From positions 2,666,001 through 2,730,000 of the forward strand of contig JAILWY010000006.1 in assembly GCA_022113835.1 (NCBI GenBank): a stretch of 64,000 bases of DNA. Direction: 5' to 3'. Positions 25,401 to 37,400 of the stretch are shown here, one piece after another. A program made the translations under genes and the position numbers. Source of the stretch: Atopsyche davidsoni (Eukaryota > Arthropoda > Insecta > Trichoptera > Hydrobiosidae). The notes under the pieces are model-generated. The model searched no databases and had not been told where the DNA came from. It was given only the letters and a program-made list of their open reading frames with translations. Each line of letters opens with the position of its first letter. Within the stretch, counting starts at the first letter, position 1.

Positions 25401-28400
25401 TGGTCAAGAGAATGAGCGGTTTCAAGATGAGCCAGATTTTGGGCCAGTAGGAAATGTTGTTATCCGGCTAGCCAGAGGTGTCCCAAGGCATATAAATCAT
25501 ATTATATATTTTGACAACTTTTATACCTCTGTGCCACTAGTTACCCATCTTGCCAAACAAAGAATCTACAGTCTAGGCACTGTACAGTACAACAGACTTG
25601 TAAATTGCAAACTAGCTGACAAAAAAACACTGATGAAAAAATCTGTTCCCCGTGGAACTTATGAAGAGCAAATGACTAGCTTTGATGGTGTTGATTTGAC
25701 AGCTGTAACTTGGAGGGATAATAAAGCTGTCACTTTCCTATCAACATATGTTGGAGCAGAACCTGTCTCCCAAATAGAAAGGTTTGACAAAGCGAATAAG
25801 ACTAGGGTCAAGATTTCTTGCCCACATATAATAAAGGAGTACAATGCCCATATGGGCGGAGTGGACCTCATGGACAGCTTCATTGGTAGGTATCGCATAG
25901 AAATGAGAAGTCGAAAGTGGTACCTACGTATCTTCTATCACTTATTAGACATGACAGTAATAAATTCTTGGCTTGCTTATAAAGATTTGAAAAGAGATGA
26001 AGATCCATCATCAATTCTGAATTTGTGTCACTATAGACTGGAACTAGCTGAGGTGTTAGCCAAAGTCAATGATGCAGCTGTACTCTGTAACAAACGAGGA
26101 AGGCCCAGTAACAGAGTTGAAATGGAAATTCAAGCCAAAAAAAGGCGAGGGCCTGTTCAGCATGTTCCACCTAAGGACATAAGGACAGATAATGTTGGTC
26201 ATTGGCCCGATGACTGTGTTCGCAGCAGGTGCAAAATGCCTAGGTGTAAGGGATACACACAAACAAAGTGTGAGAAGTGTGGAGTAGCCCTTTGCCTTAC
26301 TAAATCCAAGCATTGTTTCAAAGATTTTCATATGTAATTATAATGTCTAGTAAATGCATGGTGTTGCATATCTGCAACATAAGGTTTTTTAATAAAATAG
26401 TATAAAAAATTTTTTTTTTTTTATTTCTATATATGTCTCCCTGCATTAGAATGTACATGTCTACAAGATATATTTTTTTCAAGAGGTCAGAACAAGTCAT
26501 GCATTTAAGGGTTAAGTCACCGGGTCGCGATGACCATGTACGAGTTTGAACTCTGCTTTTGTCCCCATAATATTTTCCTCGGTGTGCTCACATACCAAAA
26601 ACAGATTATATGACTAACCATTTGACATTAAGGATGTTTTACTTAAAGTCGTTAGCTTGAGATATTCATTTGGTCGTTTCGAGAACTTCGTGTCTGACTT
26701 GTGGAACGATTGGACAGTAAAAATAAATTATGGATCTCGTATTCCTTGTAAAATTTTCTGGTATTTTCTCTGCTCCTATGGCCCGGCAGTGCGAGTAGAA
26801 AGCTTTTCAGTTACTCAAAGACTGATTAATTTATAATACTTAATTAGTATTTTCAAGCAAGGGATTGGATGTTAACAAGCTTTTAATTTATTTGCAATTT
26901 ACTAGTTTACATATTAACTATAATGAATCTTCGACAAATAGAAACCTACATTTTTTATCGAAAACTACTTTGTTAATAATTTTTAGTGGTTTCAAAGTAC
27001 AAAGATTAAATGTATTAAAGATATTAAATAATATCAATTTGGATTAGTAGATTGACCTACCTAGTTGCATTAAACTGATTTATATACATTGGATTATTAC
27101 TACTTTCACAAAGATTGTCTGAGAGTTCCAAGTTTACAGAGAATAATAAACCTAAAGAAGCCATGAATTCAAAAGTTCAATACAAAATGATATTCGATAA
27201 GTAAAAGCTGGTTCGTTTCGTACAAACTGGATTATTGGTTTACCGCTTCATTACTACTTTTATGAAAAATACCTGGCGGTTTCAAAGTCAGGAGAAGAAT
27301 ACTAGCCAATAATAAATTAATAAACTATTTTAACAAACTCTAAGAGTCTAAAACAAATATTTTCAATAGAATTTATACTCGAGCGAGTCGTGGCGAGCAC
27401 TGAGTTAAAACCGATGTAATCCAATTTACCAATTACGGTTATATTATCGACACATCGGCGAGGAAAAGTGAATCAATCCCCGAGATTTCCGACGGTGGAA
27501 AATGGTAGTTTCTCGAAATACGGCGTCCTAAGTAGATATCGATTTTGCTCACAACGAAGGAGAAAAACATTTATTAAATTTAAAAAAAAATCAATGACTA
27601 CATTCCTCAGACAGAGTTGATATTCAAACGTCACATAAAATGTAATTTTACATTTTTTTAAACCTTTAAATGAAAATCACAAATACCTGCATCAGGTATT
27701 TCTAAGAGAGTTTCACTTTTCTTCAAACCATTTTACTTTACATATATATATATATATTTAAATTAAAAAAACATGCTTGTTTATTAAAAATGTTAACAAA
27801 AAGCAATAAATTTGAAGCAGTCAGCCCATAACAAAATATTTTACTAGTCATAAATACTCGTTGATATTTATTTAAAAAATAAATTGAGTTGCAAATACTG
27901 TTTAAAATATAAAAATTAACCTACTAAATAATAATTTGAACACCAGCAATAAAAAAAACTGCGCGTTGCTAAATTAATTCGCTTATTAAAATTACACGTC
28001 TTGGTAGATACGGTTCTACGACTTAATATGTCCAAAAATATATGCAAAAAGTGACACCTACATAGATACGTAACCTACATTTCAGTTTGAAGGTAAAAAC
28101 TGCATAACAAAAATATATTTGAATCTGTCTGAGCGCTTCGGTGGGATGTGGTTTTTTGTGGTTGATAAAGGCACCGATGACGCAGCTCAGTCTGCAAAAC
28201 AACATTTTTAAAATGAATCCAAGTGCAAGTGCAGATTCACTGGTGCATTTCCTCGGCGAGATCAGAAAATCCCCGGCTGCCGAGATGAAAGTCTCAGATG
28301 CACCCCGCCTCGACGGCGGCTGATTTATCGACTTTTTGAAAGTTATTTCTTTTAACATGAATTAAAAATGCATACAAATGTAATAAATTAGGGCGAATGT

Positions 28401-31400
28401 TGTAATTTATAACTCTAGATTGGTACCGTAGAAAGGAGAATGAATGTGCGATTTTTATTTTTGAGTGTCACGGCCGATGAGTCCACGTGGTGCATTTAAA
28501 TCTAAGGAATTGTAAACAATTTGCGGGCACGTAAGTTCTGTAAAAAATAATTGTACAGTGTGGGAAAAATTGACAGAAGATCATCCACGATACACGTATT
28601 TAATTCTCAAAACCTGATAAAAATGATTCGATTTCTCAATTATTTTCATGGACGAATCGTGTTCCAAAAATAATTCGTCACTAAAACTGATATTATTTTC
28701 AAAGGTAAACACCGGCACGGAGGAGCACAATCCCTTTACAAGTCTCCGGACTGGTGTGCACGTTTCTCGTGTAATCTATTATATTTTACAGAGACAGTCG
28801 TAACTCGAATAATAATATAAAGGGACTGGTTAACTTCCAGACAGCCAAGTAATTCATAAGCCGGCGGTCATCGCGGGGCCGCGCCTCATTCGGCCCACGC
28901 AGCAGCTCGCGGCTGTTTCTCTCCGCGGTCCGCACTCGATGAGGCTGCAGATGCAATGCCACACTCCGTATCTGGACAAGGCGCACTTCCGGACTCTAAA
29001 AGTGCAGGTCGCTGTCACATCTGTCGATTCCGTATCGAGAATACTTTGTACTTGAAACTTCACAGGCAGGGTCGCGTTATTGTTTGAAAATGTAGACAAG
29101 TACTGAAATCCGTTTAAAGCCATGCAGCTGCTAGATATAATCTATAAAAATACAATAAAATCCATGACTAATTCAAACGCGACCGGAAGAAGTTAAAACA
29201 GAATAGTTATTACTGCCTTTTATATATTTATGAAGTATAACATTTATTTTGTGCAATAAGATGACAATAATCATCTGAATGATCCCCGTAGACTCTAACA
29301 ACGCCCTTACAGGATGCCGAGTCTACAGATTATAATCGATATAGTCCATAAAAAACAAAATAATTATAGTAGCAAATTAAGAATCCCGCATGTATAATAT
29401 TTATACAGCACCGTATTTATCGATCAGCAGCGCGGGCGAATATCAGCGTTAAAGCAAATTTTAAGCCCCTAATACTAAGCTAACGCTAATTTCAGTAGTG
29501 TGCATTTTTATTAAATATAGATAATATAAATCTAAATTGAATACATTATAAAGGGTAATTTAATAATTATTAAAACATAAATATGTGTGGATTCCACATG
29601 CTAAACCTTACATACTTCAGCCTCTCAGTGTTTTAGAAGAGAAAAAAAGTACCTGACGTCTGTGATAGTCAGTCATTCGACCGGTGACTAAGCAATGACG
29701 AAACACCTCAGGTAACTTGACATTTATATTACAGTTATTGAAATTTCCACCACGGCGGTATGCGTACCGCAAATCACGCCTATCGCATTATTATTGTAGG
29801 TTATGTAACACAATAAAAGAGATTCCTGAATAACAAACCGTGAAAACACCGCCTCTAGCGTAATAATCACTGCATTTCGACATTAAAATCAAGTTATCGC
29901 AACGTTCTAACCGATTTATTGATTGGCGTATGAGGCATTGTATCCAAGCTAATACACAGAGTTCTACAAATTAAACAAATGCATGAACGCTTCCAATAGA
30001 TAAAAACGGTAAATATAATTGAGGACATGCAGGATTACAGACGTTAAGACCCCACAAAAAAGTTTATCGGTGTTGCCAATTTTCAAGGTTTTCCCTCCAT
30101 TGTGCAGTAGAACGACAATGCCCCATTACCGCCAGCCGCGACAACACAAACTAACGCAGTTGCGGTCCGTTTTTCACCTCGGCATGGCAACAATGAAAAT
30201 TCGCATCGACTCCGTCCTTGCATGCGTGAAAAACTCGACTGCATTAAGGAAATTGCTATTTTGGTGAGTTATGGATTCCGCATTAGGTCGAAATGTAGGT
30301 CGTCTAGTTTCCAGGCGGGTCGTGAGAGGAAGTTGGAAAATTCAGACAAAGTGTTTTGTAATTTTGCGTAAAAGAGACAATTTCAAACAGCATAAAACAG
30401 CCATTAGAGCAACCTAATTTTGTCTTTAAAAAAACTTACATAAAAATGTTTCAAAACTAATAAGAACTGCTTAAATGGCGTAACAATGCCTATAACATAT
30501 GGTAAGATAAAAGCTTTATTTTATTATTAGTCATTTTTAAAATCGTTTCTTAGTCAAGTTTTGCAGTCGTGATGTAACTAGCAACTATTTTACTTATGAA
30601 GTTAAATAAATGATCCACATGACCAACTAAGTGATAAGTATATTCATTATTTTAGGCGGTAATAAAAGCCAAGAGCTTATTACATCGTAGAGTCAAAAAA
30701 TGTTGTCGTAATATTCCTTGCTGCAGTTGATAATTCAGAAAGAAAATAAGAAACAAAAAAATAATATTATGATTAACCAGCCACCATTAACTGTTTATGC
30801 AATCTAAGTAATGGGGTGGATTAATGACATCGCAGTTTGGCTTTTATTTTTAGGTTGTACAAGTATATATGTGTGACGTAGCTGTAAAATCATATAGTAT
30901 AAAAGCAAGCTATGGCAAGGGTATATGACGTCATTAATCATAGTGTACTTTAATCTGCTTTAGTAAACGACCCTGAATAAGACAAAAGTCATCAGTCCAC
31001 AATCGTGTTCAAAAGGTGAACATAATAATAAAAAGCTTTAAAGTAAAACATAAAAAGTCTGGCGATAAAAACCAAATCATCCTGATTATGAGTATATAAA
31101 AGACTTTTAAATGTTTTGATATTTGTTATTTAACATTTTTACATTGTATTAAATTCAAATTTTTTTTTTGTACACTTAAAAAGTAAATTGGTAAGACTTT
31201 TCGTAACTGTAAATTCACGCGAGCGCACTCACCGTCTGACGGAGCCACTCGGCTCCCATAATGCTTAGACATTCCTATTTTTTTCACAATCACTCGTGTC
31301 TACTCCGAAAGAATGACGAAAAAACAATTCCGGGACTTTGATAAGAGAAGCTTCTCGCAACATTCGGTGCAATTGTTTGATAAGGTATTTTGACATACCG

Positions 31401-34400
31401 ATAAAAGAATGTCAGGTTATGCAATTACTTATCTCATTTAGTATAAATCGTTCAAAAATATAATAATATCAATTGCGAAACACATTTGTCATTATTGTCA
31501 GCTTGATAAAAAATTTCATGAGAAGTTCCCTATACACACAGCTTAAACAATAATTTTTAAAAACGCATCGATTACCAACTTTGGATAGATAGAAGATGAA
31601 TTGAGTTTGAATACTTAGTATGCAATAGGTATCGGGTTGAGATCCCGCATACCCAACTACTGTATCAGACCTTCCAAGGAAAACCTCCGCCATCTTGGAG
31701 TCGCACCGTGTGGTTGGTGTTACGCAAGTTTCCACACACAAATAAACCGATGTCACAACCCACAGCCGCGTCTTGAACACAGAAAATTAGACGCCAACCT
31801 CGAAACCGGCAGACTGTAGACTACCAAACGTTATTATCATAGTAATCATACTTAGAAATTTTTCATTAACAATAAATTTTCAATGGCGAACATTATCTCC
31901 TCTAAACTGAGAACCTTTAAAAGGCAATGCAACGTGGGACCATAATCTGTGTATTAAATTATTCATAATAAAAAAAACCCAACATAAATCATTAATGATT
32001 GAATATTTTATACTTAAAATACCTACGCAAAATTATACCACGATGCATTATTTAAGTACAGATTAAGTTTCAATATTTTCCAATAACATCCAATCTAAAT
32101 GTCGTTCTTAAAAGTCATTATCAATCAAACGACTCGGCATTGAACACAAGCGATAACATTTAACGATCTCGCGTCCAGATTTCCAATCGATTCCAGAAAT
32201 GCGGCATAAATTTCGCAAAGTACGGAGTTATCAAGAAACTTTTTAGATCTTAGATTTTTTATAAGGAAAAAACGCCCGACCGTATGAATGTAAAATCTAA
32301 CTAGATTTTTAAGAACAAAATGAGACGAGTTTTCTACTGACTATAAATAACTATTGGTCTAATTAACGGTTTTTCAATTTACCTAAAAAAAAAATGATAA
32401 CCGATTTTCCAAACATTAATTTCTGACGCCTCGGTGTTTTGCGAATAATAACTTTAATTACTCGAATTATAACTATAAAAGTCTTGCTGTTACTCAAATT
32501 TAATCCGGATTTACTTTTTGGTTGATTATCTGTACATTTGAATTTGATTATGCCCATCATCAATTTTTAGCTGCCCATGGGATCGCATAGACTGACCTCT
32601 CGCAAACAAGACGAGACGTTGTCACATCAGAAGGTTTTTATCTATATTTGGGAAGGCCTTCGGAGATTCGGTTTGAGCACTAAATTGTCAACAACTTGGC
32701 AAATAGGTAGGAGTGTACATCGCGTGTATTTTTCAGTTCTGCCAACACGAAACAATGTCCGGGAAGCCTTAATAACGGATTTTTATTGTCAACGAGATAC
32801 GGCAGTAAAAAATCTGCTAAAATTCGCTTGCCAAAAATCAAGATATTATTTTTATTGCTGTGCCCAATATTCCAGACAAATACATTACTACTGTGAGAAT
32901 GACGACGGTAAAAAACTGCACAAACCTTGTTGCTAATCATAATTCTAAGCAACTTATGTAAGGACAGAGATATGTCCCTTCCTAACCCAGGGAAGTATTT
33001 TTGTAATTGGGTAATTATTCCGGCCATCTCATTCGCATTCATGGTCATTTGCGTTTGAAAATGCAACAAGTATATTTCTTTCCTTTTTGGTTTATTTAAA
33101 ACTACATGCAAAAAATATACATCTATCGATTTTAGCGTACCATCGTCAGGTAATAAAAAATATACTGTGTGTAATTACTACTAAACAGACCGAATGTCAC
33201 ATTATATGAATGCGTGTTATTTCTAGGTTTAAAATCATGAAATCGCACACGGGAAATGTAACCAGTTTGCTTATGCAACTATTTTATTATTATTTTTCTA
33301 GCGCTATACAAGACTAATACACATTCATATAAGTCAACATTTTTCCTCTATTTATTTAATGCTGAAGTAAAGAAGGCCTGACGAGATTTACGGGAATCTT
33401 TTTTCTTATTAGTGAAGACTTCGTCAGTCGAATTTTCAAAAGCAGGTAAAACATACGAGGGTAAGTTAAGAATAGGCAGAAATTTTTTTAAGTTAACTAT
33501 CAGGTACACCAAGTATTGATAGCTAAATTATCCTTAGCGTGCTATCTATAACAACCAGCGACATTTTATTTTAAGCATAGCATTATTGATGACTGAGAAG
33601 ACAGAAGATGACCTTGTCGGCACTTGAATTTTAATATAACATTTAGGAGACATAATACTACTCATATAGCCTAAAACATTGTAAACCGGAGAAATCAATT
33701 CGAACTGCGTACATTTCTAAAAAAAAAAATGAAAAAAGTGTTGAGCAAACTTTTATGTCGGACAATACACACTTGACTAGAGGAAATTGTATCATACGGC
33801 TGCGGTAAGTGCGATTTTAAAAATTAGCTACACGATGACTCCCGGTCGGGCATCAGGATGCCAATCACGACTCCGAGAGTCCGGCCGGCTCCTGGCGAGG
33901 CTCCTGGCGAGGCTCCTGGCGAGGCTCCTGGCGAGGCTCCTGGCGAGGCTCCTGGCGAGGCTCCTGGCGAGGCTCCTGGCGAGGCTCCTGGCGCGGCTCC
34001 TGGCGAGGCACTGCCCGGGCGGCGGGGACAATTAGCGAGCGCGGCGTCAAGGCGCCCGCACTCCGCCCGAGACGTCGGCCTCGCCGCGGAGGCAAGGAAT
34101 TCAGGAGCCAGCCCGCTTTAGATATTGCTTTTATAGAAATTACCATTTTATTGGATTTATTGGTTTTTTTGTCTTTTCCAAAAAAAACGGAGACTGGATT
34201 TTGCAAACTAAAAAAAAAGAGTGCCCTACAAAGTAAATTCTTGCAACTCCACCAACACTCGAGTCAAACTATACAATAACGAACTAAATTTAAGAATGAT
34301 ACTTCCGTAGCATAGTGAATAGAGAACCTCCAGTTTTATATATTAGTTTTAAACTATTCACGTTCAAATCATAAACTAAATTTAATATATAATAACGTAT

Positions 34401-37400
34401 CAAACAGGGCGAATGTCGTGTCGTGACCGTGCCTTGACCTGGGCGCGATCGGCCACACAGAATGAATCAGCTGAAGCGTCAGACACTCTGAAAAGTTACA
34501 CCCACAAATATTTTTATAACAAATGATTCATAACTGTCTTGTCTCCTTGGAATTTCGTACAGCAAAAGCGTCCGAGCGCTAATTTTTTAGAGCCTGATTA
34601 TTGGACTGATTGTGTGGTGAGGTTGACAGCCGTCACACGGGCACTGCACGCGCAGGGCCGGCCCGGGAAATCCTTTAAATTCTAAAAAAAATCACACGAC
34701 TAATTTATTGAAGTAAAAACCAGGCTATTTATAAAGCCGCTCTTCTTTCTGTTGGACGATGATAGCTAATTATCTATGATAATTCGAATTATAATATCCG
34801 GCTCCTCGAATCGGCACCGACTAACGGTGACGTGCCGGAACTTTTGCGGCAAGGAAAGTCAACATAAACTTTATATTATAAGGTCGAAAAATAAGCAGAG
34901 CAAAGTTAGAAATAATGGAAAGTTTGTTGTACGCGCATGTGGGAGTGGAATTGCCCCGAGAAAAGCCGGGGGTTCATACGGATTCCTGACAATGCCCCCG
35001 ACGGTTCCGGAGCTGGCGAGTGGTACTTTATACTTTGATGTGTCAGCGCATTACCGCGACGCGATAAGTCACAATATTAATAACAATGAGTGAGAAACGA
35101 GGTTGCGCCCGACACAAACGTCCCGCCGACACAGATATCAAAGCGTTCGAACAACCCGCGATCAGAAACGAAACAAGGCTACGACTTTCGTCGAGCGACG
35201 CGCGGCCCATTTGCAACGACTTTAATGCAATTAATAACACTACTAATAATAATACTGTCCAATAGGAGGCGACTATTAAATATAGACGTCGAGTCTCGCG
35301 AGTTCGGGGTGTTACAAACAAAAACAAAAACGTATAAAATACCGCTACGTTTCTGCCGCGGACGGAAGTCAGGCCCGCCGGTGGATTAATCCGAGTCTGC
35401 TCAGCCTCAGGAGTGCACCGAGAAGCTCCACAAACCAAACAACACAAAGAGCGAGAATCGACTGCTCAACCGGACGAACTCGACGCGAGAGGCGACCGCA
35501 CCAGACCGCGGCCCGTCGAACACTGACTCACGCGGCCGCCAAACTATCGGCGGGTTCCGCGGGCGGCGGCACGCGCCGGGCGCCCCGCAGTGTACCGCAG
35601 TCGGCCGCGCCGCGCCGGTCTGCCGTCCCTTGCCGGCGCACGGGGATGCACGCGGACCGACGGAGACGGAGACAGAGACGGAGCGTCTCTCGGCGCGGCG
35701 CGGGTGGGTATGGCGCGTCGGCGCTGGCGCGACGTGGACGCGATTTCCCAAGAAACTTCTATGTGGCGAGCGGCATAGTTCGCTATCGGCCGCGCTCGTA
35801 TCGCGGAGATAATAAATTTGGATTCCAGATGCGCTGTGCGTCAGATAAAAGCCATTTAAACGTATAAATATACAAAGATAAAACGAAAGCGTCATACATG
35901 CAGTGAGAGATGTAGACATGACATTCCTCGAATCGCTAGACACTTTCTATGAAGTCACATATATTTTGTACTTATTAATGGTTTTCATTAATAATATTCA
36001 ACATGTTTGCATGATTGCAACAAAATTATATCATCATATATATCATAACATAAGTTATATTTGTATATCAATTACCATAAACAAATGTAATTGTGACAAC
36101 GTAAAATATATAAAACGTATTTATTAAATTTTTTTTTTAAATATATAAATTGTGTATATATGTAAATATAAACATATATTTTTTTGTCAGTATTGGTTTA
36201 AATATTCAATTTGTGTACATCTTGACTGTCCCTATTGTGCATCGGTACAACAAAAAGAAGATACGAGTATATTGCATAACATTGAAACCTATAGTAAATT
36301 TTATAGAGTTCAGCTTTAACGACTGAAATACGAATCTTAAAACATGACCCTTCCTTGATACAATCGAATGCCATCCAGAATTAAAACCGCGACACCTGTG
36401 TAGGATGTTTATAAAATATATTTTTTAATTGCAGCGTTTTTCGCTACGCACGTAGATTGCATTGAAACCTCGAGGTACGCTCTACAAAACAAACAAAAAA
36501 ATGTATAATTTTTCGCATTCCGCGAGTCAGCTGTGTGTGGAAGCACATAGTAAGTCACAATCGATAATACTAGTAATCGATAAATTCATATCACGTAGCA
36601 GAGAACTGCGGAAATACGATTGAGAAGACTACCAAATGCGGAGTCGGTAATTCTACCACAGACACTACTCGCTGAAGTACTCACGCTGCTGGCGAAACCT
36701 CTAAAACTGCAAAAAGTATTCTTGCAAAAAATAAAATTACTTTCGTGTGGAGCATTATGTGATAATAAAAAAAAAACATAATTACAACTTATAAAAAAAT
36801 ACATTAACTCAGATGCAATTACGTTAGCAGCTTTAAACGCTGATGCTCGATGGGTCCTATTTTAATAGTCCGATTTCTGACTCATACGACATTTAAAGTT
36901 ACTACCGTGTTGCGTCGGAGTACATATTTTTAATAACATGTATAAAGAACAGTGGCGTGTATACGATTTCTAAATTAAGCATGCTCGGTCTATTTGTGTA
37001 CTAGTGAGTACAAAACATATTTAAATATGAACGAAAAGTACCTACTTATATCTTTCAAAAATCAATAACTTATTTATATATAAAACAATCAAACACTGGA
37101 AAATATATTTTCATTCAAGCTTTAGGGCATGCAGTGTTATATTGCTCGCAAGCATTGCCCGCTTTTGACATTACTATAAAAAACATAAAATTATTTATTA
37201 ATATGTATCGAATATAAAAACACGTGTTCGGATCTGCACTAGAGTACAACCCTCATTTAGATCAGGGTCTATTTTCGTGATATTTTAAAATTAAAATTTG
37301 GTAATCAGGCGACTAAAAGTATCGTGACGTAGGATTTATGCAGTCTTACGATCTATTCCTCAAAAATATTACGATTTGAAGATCGGTGGTGAAATCAGAC

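Larger units (their letters stand above)
24504..26511 (+). mobile_element. piggyBac-family DNA transposon, 2008 bp, internally deleted
   Basis: A perfect 13-bp terminal inverted repeat CCCTTAAATGCAT (24504-24516; inverted at 26499-26511) is flanked by TTAA on both sides. Inside are a short 5' leader, a probable leader intron, two overlapping out-of-frame pieces of a piggyBac transposase, and a 30-bp subterminal inverted repeat. The ends look intact and young. The transposase has lost an internal segment, so the copy should be non-autonomous although it might still be mobilised in trans. It lies in TACC intron 5 in the orientation opposite to TACC. Confidence 0.95.

Noticed and set aside
28023..28358. 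Open frames on both strands around 28.2 kb
   Set aside because: Both look moderately protein-like (for example MNPSASADSLVHFLGEI on plus), but neither has clear splice sites or a recognisable family.
31246..31259. Second ATG in the mid-isoform exon (MGAEWLRQT)
   Set aside because: This frame ends in phase 0, which does not fit exon 6; the upstream ATG at 31272 gives the matching phase.
32680..33111. 143-codon minus-strand ORF
   Set aside because: No family motif recognised, and a competing 119-codon ORF lies on the opposite strand. Not supportable without a database search.
33787..34206. Four overlapping ORFs with ARLL, APGE or EPRQ repeats
   Set aside because: Translation of a 12-bp minisatellite whose length keeps every frame open; no other coding evidence.
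35407..35943. 178-codon minus-strand ORF in the GC-rich island
   Set aside because: High GC content suppresses stop codons; composition is Arg/Pro/Ser noise and there is no motif or usable donor.
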